From Sthenelais limicola (Eukaryota; Annelida; Polychaeta; Phyllodocida; Sigalionidae), in NCBI GenBank assembly GCA_942159475.1, contig OW804096.1, positions 129,322,941 to 129,386,940 on the forward strand: a DNA stretch of 64,000 nt. Direction: 5' to 3'. The notes under the pieces were generated by a model. That model searched no databases. It had not been told where the DNA came from and saw only the letters and a program-made list of their open reading frames with translations. The translations under genes and the position numbers were made by a program. This document shows, piece after piece, positions 26,197 to 37,307 of the stretch (positions are counted from its first letter, which is position 1; each line of letters begins with the position of its first letter).

Positions 26197-29100
26197 ATGC
26201 AGACAATTCAGTTTGATGAAATTAATGCAAATAAAGTTGTTTTATGTTAAGAATCATGGAATAAAAGCAATAATAGCACAGTATCGCGTCTTCGGTGGCC
26301 TATATTCTCCTTGTATGGCCGAAAAACAACTCGGCCTACGGCCTCGTTGTTTTCGCCCATACTCGGAGAATATAGCCCCCCTCATACACGATACTATGCT
26401 GTTCTTGCTATAATACCATATAGATCTATGGGCCATATAAATTAAACTGCATTCAAAGCAGTTAAATGTTTGAAATTATGCCTAAATTTGGGGTAATTCT
26501 CCCCAGGCAACGGTAGAATTGACCATATATAGGGGGGGGGGGGCTATAGGCTACAGGTTTATTTTCTGGTGAAGTTTGGTGCATAATCCCGAGGTGTGGT
26601 CCTGACCGAGGTCATTACAGTGCCAGACTGTTCAAGGCAATGACTAGTATAGGACGATTATATTACCGTATAGGCTATTAAAGGTGTATAAATGGTTGCA
26701 TATATATTGTTCATTCTCGGATTTCTAGGTTCAACCTCTGTCAGAATTCTTCAACTGCCCTGTCTGCCTCGGCTCATTAAACAAGACGGCTATTACGACA
26801 TGTGGACATCGTTATTGTGAGTCATGTATTACGGAAAGCATTGGACGCCACCATAAATGCCCCTGCTGTAACGCTGCTCTTGAAACCAAAGATTTAATTA
26901 AGGATCACCAGTATGATGAATTATTGAGTAAGTGATATTGCCTAATTAATTAAGTACACCCATATTTAGTATTTTCAGATCAGTATTAATTTCAAGGGCT
27001 GAATATTCACTCATTACCATTAATATTCTCGGTCTCTGACATTATTATTTTTTCGGTGATTTCCGATGGTATTGATCAAATTTGCCAAGATGATTTGTGA
27101 CTTGTTATATATAATATTTAAGCTATTAGCGTCTAATTGATTATTTTCTATTAAATGCTAAATGATTTTGTAACTTATCTATTCTGAACTTGGTCTCTTA
27201 CAGAAGCTGTCAGCATTGAGCAGGAAAAAGCGGAGAAAATATATTTTGATCAACTTCTAAACACAGGTAGGCACGCCAGTCTGCTATCGCCCATTCCTTA
27301 TATATTTAGAAAGATTACAATTCAACTAAACTTACTGAAATTAAGCGATAGTAAATTAAAACTATATCTATAGCTGCCATACCAGATTGATATCGATAAG
27401 ATATCATAGTAGCCTACATAGCTGTTTTATATTTACTTGTATTTTTTTCTTTTTCATACTTTTCAACTCAGTTATTGTGAATTATTGAACGGTTGACATA
27501 TTTAGCATGTATGTGATACACAAGACTCTTTATTCCATGCAAATCTTGATCATTAATATTTCGTTATCTTTGTATAACCGTTACTTATTTTTGTCTTGTT
27601 TCAGTAACCGGAGACTCGCCTGAACATCAAAGTACGAAAAAAACCTCACCTGTGGAAGACGTATTAAAAAGTATGGCGTATTCTTTATGTCGTGTTTTAG
27701 CACAGTTGTAATAAAGGGAAATATTCATAAATGTTCATTTAATTAAAAAATATTCATGTTGCCTTCTTTTCATAATATATATTTATAATGTCAACAATGT
27801 ATCTGTTCCAGGAAACTTAAAAAGAAGTTTAGTGGCCCATGAGAAATATTTTCAAGTAAGTGGTCACAGCATCCCTTCTTGTATTAACTTAATTTGAGTT
27901 TGGTGAAATCATCAACTCAACTGCTTTTAAAAGACCTATACATAGTATTCGCTGACATCACGGCGCTCGCCGCAGCTCGCCATACTGTGTGTCAACCCCT
28001 GTAAACATTAGCTGGACATGTGTGCTCCAAGCCTCGAAAATGCTGTTTTCGGCCGTTTTCACACCCGAAAGTTTTAGAGAATGTAATATAAAGTATGCTG
28101 ATATGTTATCATGGTAATTTTTTAGTGTGTCGTGATGGAATAATGAGTATAATCGCCATTATCTAACATTCGAAATGGGAAAGCCTATCGATCTGGTGCC
28201 TCCCGCTCTCTGCCTAGACACACAGTATGGCTGCCAGTGAGGATAGCCGCTGACTCGGGTGACGTCATGTGAATACTATGTATACTATTAGTAGTTTATC
28301 GTTGATCATATTTCGTTTCGAAATTGTGTATGGCATGGCATATATAGATCAAATATGTGTAAATTTATACAATATTTATTATTTCTAGGACATAAAAAAT
28401 GATTGCTTTCGTCGGCAGTCCTCCGAAGAGTTGCGATGCAACAATTTAATCGCCGAGTTAAACACCTCCGGAATCACTAGACAAGGTTGGATTAACTATC
28501 ACCATAAATACATTATACCTTTTTGGATAGGGGCTACTTTGACCTTTATACAGTTATCAAATCCTATTAAAGCACAGTTTGTAGTTATTCCACCCAATCA
28601 ACTCGTATTAAAGTTTGGCCCTTAAGTTCGGCACGATTTCCGAAGGGAAAACTGTAGGAATCATATAAAACCTAACAACTGTAACTGAGCTAGCTATATT
28701 AATTAGAACTTTTTGTGCTTGCAATGTACCGGTAGTAAATTATTCATATTTGCCCCCCCATGCTTATTTTGGCTGAGTAATCACACAACATTGCAAAGGA
28801 GTAATACTAGCATTTCTTTTTAGATTTTGAAAAGCAAAGTTCAGAGTTAAAGGCTAATTGTCTCCAACAGAGAGAAATTCTCCAATATGAGCTGGACAAA
28901 TGTAGCCGCTTGATAGCCGATGCTTACGAAAAGTAAGGACAATATTTCTCAATTTTTACCTGATCACCTGCTTTAGACATTTTTGAGTGAGTGTTGTAAA
29001 AATCATGGTATCAATTGTAATATTCGATGCATACACACAATATTGATTAATAAACTTTCTACCCAAGGAAGGATTAATACATTTATAATTCAATGAACGT

Positions 29101-31825
29101 AGGTTTGAAATGGACTGTAACTGCACTTACATCCACTGCTGCTTTGTCTCTTTTTACCTTTCAAGTAAGAGGTAAACTTGAAAAGTATTTGAGTCGTAAA
29201 CTTTCGTTTCCGTTTCGTGCTCGTTTCGTCATTACCACATAGGCAATAAGGCATTGCAGCTGGGGCCTGTTGTATAAGCTAAAGAAGGAATTATTTGTGT
29301 GAATTCAGGACTACACTTTCTTCCCTACCTTTGATGGGTTGGAATACAATTCCTACCCACCATTGTGTGTACATAGGCTATTCATACCAGCTGGGAATTT
29401 CACACATAGGAAGGATTTTTCCTCCCTTCAGGGGAAGGAATTGCCATTGACTTTTCTTAGCTTATACAACAGGCAATGCCGGAACCAATCGCACTGTTAG
29501 GATGTATACATTAATGGAACTCCCTATTCAGTAAACTATATCCCCATGGGGGAAAATGGATCAAATAAGAAAAATAACATTGAGCCACATTCATATTACA
29601 GGCATTTACAGGAACATATTCCTGATGTGTCCATCTTGCCGGTCCGAGTTTCTGTAAAGATTCTATCGAAAAGTCTATCCATACCAGACTTCACATTTAA
29701 ACCTCACGATACCGTTGAAGCCCTACGAGACCACATTGAAAATCACATGGAACTGAAAGGCGATAGAATCGTAAAATATGGAGCGGACTGCCGTTTCGTG
29801 AATTTTGGGTGAGCATAGTGTATGATGAAAGAAGAATATAATGTTTAATTAATTCAGATACCTGAATGCCTTGAACTCGTAACTGTCTATTGAAATTCAT
29901 ATAATTATTAGATAAATGAATATTTACAAAGCGTCTGTGACATTCATCAGATATAATTTTTTTTTCCGACAAAATCTTTATTCAGCGGTATTTACAAAAT
30001 AACCAGACAAACAGTCTCGTTCCTGAGAACGGTGTTCCTCATGTCCTGACATTGATGTATATTAGCCGAAATTTTCATGGTGGTATTGTTCCTTCGGACT
30101 TATTGACTGACATCTTTTCAGACCCTTCTCCAAACGTTCTCAGTACGAGATGCATCAAGCAGCGTCAGATATTGTAGAATTTGGTGCTACCCACGACGAC
30201 ATGTTTATTCTGCCTGACGGCTGTCGACCTGTGCTTCAGTTTCACCTGGTCAGTCCTTTTGCTTTGAATCATTTACCAACAAGGGCTCATGTATGAGGGA
30301 ATACCATTATGCTCATGTTATCTAGTATAACTAGGTTCATTCTATAAATGATCTGTACCCAGTTAGTGAAATTGGAAAGAAGAATTTTGTACAAAAAAAA
30401 GTTGTAATCATTTATTCTCCACACCCCTCGTGGTGTCCTCGACTAAATTAAAATTAAACTTCCCCTTCCCTACGGTAAGTCTCGTTTAATTTGAAAATTA
30501 ACGTAAATGTGTACATATACATTCATATCATGACAGGCAAGGCAGGCTAGCATGATGCTGTATAAATAAAAAGTACCAACAATCGATTCCTACTTTGGTT
30601 CATCCTCCATCGTCTAAACTCCCATATTATATACATTCATATCATATGTAGACACATATTTATGTTCCCTGTTACAAGTACCTCTCGCTACAGTAGGTGC
30701 TAATACTTGGTTAAATAGCAGCCATAGATACGTGTATCTTCCCAGTGCAGTAAATGTATTTCATATCTCATGCTTTTGCTTCTATACCCACAGAAGCCTG
30801 GCAGTGAAGTGACTCTATATGGAATGGTGCAGTGTGAAAGTGACCTACCGAAACAGTGCTTTGTTGCAACGTTTAACCCAGGAGCGGGACAAAAAGTTGA
30901 CTACTTCTCATGCAAGGACTGTGCTTTCAATTGTAAGTTAAACGTACCTGATAAACTACAAAGATTTGGATTTAGGTTGATAGATAATTTTTAAAATGGC
31001 TATAATATAATATTTTTGTCTCATTTTCACAACTCGCCTATTCTGATTTCAGGGGTCTGCCGATCCTGTATGGAGATATGTCACAAAGGTAAGACAAAAA
31101 GATATCACTACTTCTTTTTGAAAGTTGGAATTACTTTGATTAGATCAGTAAGTGAACTTGTCACCATGCTCTTACTTGTGCTTTCAGGTCACAACACTGT
31201 TCCATATATTATGGATCACCAACCCACATGGTAAGATACATGTATATTACAACCTAGAACATGATAGTATTTTCCGCGTCCGCGATATTTTAAATACATG
31301 AATAGTAATTCTTAATCTCTGCTATTTTATAAAGCGATTTTTCTAAAGGTGCTTTATTTTGGATGTTAAAATTCCCGTATTAATCACATGGTTCAATACA
31401 ACAGATGACTTTGTATCATGGCAATCGGAATCCCACTTTGGGACAGCTTGTGATCTAAATGTTACATATAATTTAAAATTGTATACATCTTTACGAGTAC
31501 TATGTATGCTTATATCCCCTTGATACTTGATTATCATGGTATCTTGATACTTGATTATCATGGTATCTCAATACCATGTGCCCACCATATTGAATATATC
31601 TAATTGTCATTGGAAATTACTATTAAATAGAAATTACCATTAGATAGATTGTGTTCGTGGACCGCATTATACTAAAGTATCATAACAAATTGAAGCATAA
31701 TTTCTTTAATTCTAAACTTGTCTACTCAATAGGGATTAAGTTTGAAATATCTTAGACACATATCTAATTTGTTTCCCATAAAATTCTACTTAACAGTCCC
31801 GGAGCCTCTAGGGATAACAAGATGG

Positions 31826-31899
<74 letters not shown>

Positions 31900-32056
31900 G
31901 CCTCTATTCCATTATATTGATTAAGGGATAAAGTAATCTAGTGGATGGGGAATACTTTCACTGAATGCTTTTTATTGAATTGAATGTCTTTTCTTTTTTC
32001 CCAGGGCTTGCTGTTATTGTCCGAAGAAAAAGAAGTGCACTCTTGGCGGTCGCTGA
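26197..32056 (+). CDS. RING-finger protein with C-terminal UBR-box-like zinc cluster (first exon tentative)
   Basis: Supported exons: 26729-26927, 27204-27266, 27605-27670, 27812-27855, 28389-28485, 28824-28932, 29602-29808, 30122-30248, 30794-30932, 31053-31088, 31188-31230, 32005-32056. All phases agree, giving 393 residues. The RING exon is blocked upstream by an in-frame TAG and has no Met, so a leader exon is required. The best candidate is 26197-26235 (MQTIQFDEINANK), with a weak GTTGTT donor, making 406 residues. Architecture in that numbering: C3HC4 RING at about 22-62 (C-x2-C-x11-C-x-H-x2-C-x2-C-x10-C-x2-C), helical linker about 80-205, beta-grasp-like region about 214-317 (DTVEALRDHIENHM helix), then a Cys/His cluster at 357-402 with WVCRSCMEICHKGH, resembling the UBR-type zinc finger of UBR proteins and FBXO11. 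A ubiquitin E3 ligase role is inferred from the RING. The intron after 28485 has a weak donor (GTTGGA), but the phase fits. Confidence 0.82.
26258..26419. repeat. Imperfect palindromic foldback element
   Basis: The centre ACTCGGCC-TAC-GGCCTCGT is flanked by arms that pair over roughly 70 bases, including CTATATTCTCC on the left and GGAGAATATAG on the right. The two opposite-strand open frames here simply mirror the palindrome. It lies between the tentative leader exon and the RING exon, followed by a 12-G run at 26532-26543. Confidence 0.7.
27941..28280. mobile_element. MITE family A, copy 2, in an intron of the RING gene
   Basis: The termini CATAGTATTCGC... and ...GTGAATACTATG are flanked by TA. 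The right arm carries TGACGTCA (28260-28267) and the left arm a degenerate TGACATCA. The interior shares the GAAAAT..GTTTTC block and right-hand GGGTGACGTCATGTGAA with copy 1, so the two are the same family but well diverged. It sits between exons 27812-27855 and 28389-28485. Confidence 0.8.
29265..29474. mobile_element. MITE family C, copy 1, in an intron of the RING gene
   Basis: The 210-bp element has terminal inverted repeats GCCTGTTGTATAAGCTAA and its reverse complement. The interior has AGGAAGG/CCTTCCT-type paired segments and no coding capacity. A related end sequence occurs at 38990-39184. Confidence 0.75.
31520..31567. repeat. Perfect 24-bp tandem duplication
   Basis: Two adjacent identical 24-base copies start TTGATACTTGATTATC. 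They lie in the last intron of the RING gene. Confidence 0.9.
31827..31896. repeat. (CT)n microsatellite
   Basis: A nearly pure CT dinucleotide run of about 70 bases in the last intron of the RING gene. The Leu-Ser repeat frame read from it is not a gene. Confidence 0.95.
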
Positions 32057-32519
32057 TAACAATGTGTATTATTACACATCTTGCTGTGATGAAGTTTTAT
32101 GTTCTCCCTGATCCAGAGACATTTGTGTTCAATCATTTCTAAGCAAATACTGATAAATCTTGCAGGTAGTCTCAGTTAACTGTTATATCGTCCTCCATTA
32201 TACGTTTAGGATTTGACAAAGCTACTGATACTTTTTTGCGAAAAAACGGCCCTTTTTGTTTTCGATGAGCATTAATTTATTATTGAATATTATATATGTT
32301 TGGAGTTCTTTTAAACATTCATCAACTGTTAGTTTCAGAACATCTTAGACCTTTTATGGACTATGTATGTATGCTTAAAAAATTGTTACAATGGTATAAT
32401 TTTCGGTTATAAGCTGTCAGCTATTGCTTGGTGGCAGTGTGATTTATGATAAAATTTTAGTTTCAGTTTCAACGGGAGCCAAAAGGTTCATTTTATTTCT
32501 CAGACACGTAAATTACAAA

Positions 32520-32525
32520 AATAAA
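32520..32525 (+). terminator. Candidate poly(A) signal of the RING gene
   Basis: AATAAA lies about 460 bases after the TGA at 32054-32056, within an A-rich context. Confidence 0.4.
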
Positions 32526-32758
32526 AAAGACCAACTGTCTACTTTCAACTGTTTCAACCAAATATAAAAATGTACCTTACTAACACAACCACTTTTGCAA
32601 GCGAATTGTTCAGTCCTGAACATGATAGTTCTTTATTTTATTCACCCTTCAAAAGCTTATATTCTGTGAGATGAAACAGGTGATACTTCCTAGAATACTT
32701 AATATAAGTACAACGACCGGTTCCAAGTTCTAGGTGGAGTTTATTGGTATGATTAGCT

Positions 32759-32802
32759 GTCCTGACATGTTTCGACTTACAGTTAAGTCTTTATCAGAGG
32801 AC
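32759..32802 (-). other. Degenerate hammerhead-ribozyme-like motif
   Basis: Read on the minus strand: stem I arms GTCCT (32802-32798) and AGGAC (32763-32759); core CTGATAA (consensus CTGATGA); one unpaired A; stem II GACTTA-ACTG-TAAGTC; GAAA (32773-32770); a minimal C-AT-G stem III; then the cleavage-type triplet GTC. Everything except one core base and the extra A fits a type I hammerhead with a very short stem III, as known from Penelope-like retroelements. The G-to-A core change predicts loss of cleavage. A transposon origin is inference. Confidence 0.55.
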
Positions 32803-34171
32803 ATTCAATTTAACTTAGCAGCCAGTTCATCTAAAATTAAGTCATCGCAGGGAGGTTTATTTTTTAGTATAAATCACTACATATATATACCTCATTGGTC
32901 ATAGTTGAAGGTATAGAAATGATTTTCTTATGTATCTGTTTCGACACGTACGTTTTACCTGATATATCCATTACAAACAATCATCAAATATGTGTTTTTG
33001 TGCCTTTAGTTAAAACAAGTCCGCATACAAGTGAAAAACATCTCTAGCAACACCATGCAGCAATTATCATTTCATTGACAGTCTTTTTCACATTTTAAAG
33101 AATAATATAACCAAGGCCATTTACAATATATAGTACTAGATACAGTCATAGTTGACTCATATTGCCAGCCAACGATTGTTACATTTTAAGAAATGTTTAA
33201 TGTTTATTACCTTATTTCAGTATTTATCCCAGTCTTGTCTCGTAAATCAGACACGTACAACATAACAAATATTATTTCCCGCCAGGGATGATTGAAATCT
33301 TGAAATCATAGATATTTATCATTACTGAAATTTATTTATCGTTACTGATGTCGTTCGAGATCAAAATAATATTTCAAAGGTTTAACAAAATAATACATCT
33401 ATATATATATATATTATCCTATGTTTTACGCAATCGACAAAATCGTTACTTATGCATTTTATTATATATATCTGTATTTCGGTGTTTTTATCATGCAGCC
33501 ACACTAATGTTTCACTTAGATGTGGGCTTCTTTACGTATATGACTCACCTGCTTCTGAGGTGTCACTGAAGCCTGTATTTACAGAACCACATAACTTTAA
33601 TGACTGATCTTAAGTGTTCTGAAACCTTATTTAACTTAATTACTTACTGCTTATTTATTAAAGCCAGTTTGAAGGCAGACGGGACATAATCACATTACAT
33701 TAGAAATATTTTGTCTCACAATGTTGCGTTACAAGGTCGCTCCACAAGAAGATATAAAACGTTAAAATTAATACATCACATAGCGTTAATGTGAAACTCT
33801 TAAAATGTTAAATGTTAATGAGAAATTAAAGAGGCGAGATCTTTAGCTCTTAAAGTCTCTTGTAAGAAATTGCAAAAGTGCACTAGCGATACTTACCGTT
33901 CTTTTGAAGCTTACACTACGTTAAGTGGAACTTTACCAGGATAAATCCATTTTTCCTAAGGAAATGTCAATACTGGTATATTCTTAGTTTCCTTCTTATG
34001 ATTCTAAACTTATTATGGCATACCTATTGTTTGGTAGAGGTATGATTCAATTTAGAGGAAATTTGTAAAGATTGTCCTCCGAAATAAAGTTCATTCGATA
34101 ATTATTATGTACGGTGTTTATTGACTTTTCTAACGCTTGTGTATAAACACATGGATCACTGGGAGCACTAT

Positions 34172-34281
34172 TCATATATAGACAAAATTGACTCCTGGCT
34201 GTGTGAGGTGGTTATCTCGCGCAATCTCCAAGGGAGATACCCACCTCTTACACTGCCAGAAGTCAATTTTGTATCTATTAT
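34172..34281. repeat. Long hairpin, copy 1 (about 110 nt)
   Basis: The left arm ACAAAATTGACTCCTGGC...GAGGTGG...ATCTC pairs with the right arm GAGAT...CCACCTC...GCCAGAAGTCAATTTTGT over about 40 bases with few mismatches. The loop is about 20 bases. It could be a miniature foldback element or a small-RNA precursor. Confidence 0.75.
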
Positions 34282-34582
34282 ACCTCCCCCGATGTTTTTG
34301 GTGAAGAAATAGAGAAAATTTGAGGGAAATTACAGTCGTACAATGCCTGTTATTAACTTAACATAATATTTTAGTTTTATTGTCGACTCGAATTTAGTTC
34401 ATCTTCGAACCCATAAGCCTCTAGTACTTTGGTACTCTTTCCCGTTATATTATATCATCCATTTGCTACTGTTTCCCATATCACCCAATTTAGCGTATTA
34501 ATATGTTTACATTATTGTATCTTATACTCTAACTCGAAAGGTCACAAGCCAAGCATATAATACGCGGTGGGGGAAGTCCTAG

Positions 34583-34623
34583 AGTGAAAGAACCGCACTC
34601 TAGAGTGAAAGAACCGCACTCTG
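34583..34623. repeat. 20-bp tandem duplication inside the 2.1-kb unit
   Basis: CTAGAGTGAAAGAACCGCAC occurs twice in immediate succession. The same pair recurs 2100 bases further on in copy 2. Confidence 0.85.
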
Positions 34624-36271
34624 CATAACACACTCTAGATACGTTGTTCTTAGAGCAATGCGTGTATAATAGATAAATAGATTAAATATTGGTTAGTTAT
34701 TCTATGTTGACCTATCTTGAGGAGTTATATCTGTATAGGACGCAATGTGGGATATTTCAGTGTCTGTTTGAGTAGCAGTATAGCACCAGATCATTTCTCA
34801 TTTCTGTCGATAACTATTCCCTCCCTTCCTTGATGTATAGAGAATTCCTTTAATTATTTAGTCCAAATACCTCCACGGAATATCTATATCATTCCATTTA
34901 TTCAACTTAAAAATAGACATAGTAGAAATACAATTTAGCTTGCAATAAGAAATTAAAATATACTCCTCAGATCATACAGCCCAACGATCAATATCTGGCT
35001 ATAACTGATTTGACCAGTATACCCCTGTACAGAACCGCTAATAATGAACAACCCATCAAGAACTTCGTCCTACTTTGAACTCAACAGGCCACTAACAAAA
35101 CATTGGGAGCATATACTCCGGAACACCGGGTCATGTGTACGTTTAGTTCATATCGATCAACACCTACACATACGACTCTTGACTTTAGGTATTACTAACA
35201 TTAGGTATAACCAAGGCCATTTACAATATATAGTACTAGATACAGTCATAGTTGACTCATATTGCCAGCCAACGATTGTTACATTTTAAGAAATGTTTAA
35301 TGTTTATTACCTTATTTCAGTATTTATCCCAGTCTTGTCTCGTAAATCAGACACGTACAACATAACAAATATTATTTCCCGCCAGGGATGATTGAAATCT
35401 TGAAATCATAGATATTTATCATTACTGAAATTTATTTATCGTTACTGATGTCGTTCGAGATCAAAATAATATTTCAAAGGTTTAACAAAATAATACATCT
35501 ATATATATATATATTATCCTATGTTTTACGCAATCGACAAAATCGTTACTTATGCATTTTATTATATATATCTGTATTTCGGTGTTTTTATCATGCAGCC
35601 ACACTAATGTTTCACTTAGATGTGGGCTTCTTTACGTATATGACTCACCTGCTTCTGAGGTGTCACTGAAGCCTGTATTTACAGAACCACATAACTTTAA
35701 TGACTGATCTTAAGTGTTCTGAAACCTTATTTAACTTAATTACTTACTGCTTATTTATTAAAGCCAGTTTGAAGGCAGACGGGACATAATCACATTACAT
35801 TAGAAATATTTTGTCTCACAATGTTGCGTTACAAGGTCGCTCCACAAGAAGATATAAAACGTTAAAATTAATACATCACATAGCGTTAATGTGAAACTCT
35901 TAAAATGTTAAATGTTAATGAGAAATTAAAGAGGCGAGATCTTTAGCTCTTAAAGTCTCTTGTAAGAAATTGCAAAAGTGCACTAGCGATACTTACCGTT
36001 CTTTTGAAGCTTACACTACGTTAAGTGGAACTTTACCAGGATAAATCCATTTTTCCTAAGGAAATGTCAATACTGGTATATTCTTAGTTTCCTTCTTATG
36101 ATTCTAAACTTATTATGGCATACCTATTGTTTGGTAGAGGTATGATTCAATTTAGAGGAAATTTGTAAAGATTGTCCTCCGAAATAAAGTTCATTCGATA
36201 ATTATTATGTACGGTGTTTATTGACTTTTCTAACGCTTGTGTATAAACACATGGATCACTGGGAGCACTAT

Positions 36272-36381
36272 TCATATATAGACAAAATTGACTCCTGGCT
36301 GTGTGAGGTGGTTATCTCGCGCAATCTCCAAGGGAGATACCCACCTCTTACACTGCCAGAAGTCAATTTTGTATCTATTAT
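36272..36381. repeat. Long hairpin, copy 2
   Basis: Identical to the hairpin at 34172-34281, repeated by the 2.1-kb duplication. It lies about 0.93 kb upstream of the FERM gene start. Confidence 0.75.
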
Positions 36382-37307
36382 ACCTCCCCCGATGTTTTTG
36401 GTGAAGAAATAGAGAAAATTTGAGGGAAATTACAGTCGTACAATGCCTGTTATTAACTTAACATAATATTTTAGTTTTATTGTCGACTCGAATTTAGTTC
36501 ATCTTCGAACCCATAAGCCTCTAGTACTTTGGTACTCTTTCCCGTTATATTATATCATCCATTTGCTACTGTTTCCCATATCACCCAATTTAGCGTATTA
36601 ATATGTTTACATTATTGTATCTTATACTCTAACTCGAAAGGTCACAAGCCAAGCATATAATACGCGGTGGGGGAAGTCCTAGAGTGAAAGAACCGCACTC
36701 TAGAGTGAAAGAACCGCACTCTGCATAACACACTCTAGATACGTTGTTCTTAGAGCAATGCGTGTATAATAGATAAATAGATTAAATATTGGTTAGTTAT
36801 TCTATGTTGACCTATCTTGAGGAGTTATATCTGTATAGGACGCAATGTGGGATATTTCAGTGTCTGTTTGAGTAGCAGTATAGCACCAGATCATTTCTCA
36901 TTTCTGTCGATAACTATTCCCTCCCTTCCTTGATGTATAGAGAATTCCTTTAATTATTTAGTCCAAATACCTCCACGGAATATCTATATCATTCCATTTA
37001 TTCAACTTAAAAATAGACATAGTAGAAATACAATTTAGCTTGCAATAAGAAATTAAAATATACTCCTCAGATCATACAGCCCAACGATCAATATCTGGCT
37101 ATAACTGATTTGACCAGTATACCCCTGTACAGAACCGCTAATAATGAACAACCCATCAAGAACTTCGTCCTACTTTGAACTCAACAGGCCACTAACAAAA
37201 CATTGGGAGCATATACTCCGGAACACCGGGTCATGTGTACGTTTAGTTCATATCGATCAACACCTACACATACGACTCTTGACTTTAGGTATTACTAACA
37301 TTTTAAA

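Larger units (their letters stand above)
32057..33105. other. 3' flank of the RING gene and intergenic sequence
   Basis: This holds the probable 3' untranslated region, an AATAAA at 32520-32525 and a hammerhead-like motif on the minus strand at 32759-32802. I see no coding region. Confidence 0.5.
33106..37302. repeat. Perfect 2.1-kb tandem duplication
   Basis: Copy 1 is 33106-35205 and copy 2 is 35206-37302. Line-by-line comparison shows no difference over about 2097 bases, including AT microsatellites and short internal duplications. The copies contain no recognised gene; the small open frames at 33348/35448 and 34121/36221 are simply repeated. Copy 2 ends six bases before the ATG of the FERM gene, so the duplicated DNA is that gene's immediate upstream region. 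Perfect identity means either a very recent duplication or an assembly artefact such as unmerged haplotypes. Confidence 0.97.

Noticed and set aside
31742..31924. Open frame with a Leu-Ser repeat
   Set aside because: Translation of the CT microsatellite.
33348..33569. Open frame repeated at 35448-35669
   Set aside because: Recurs only because of the 2.1-kb duplication; no motif or splice context.
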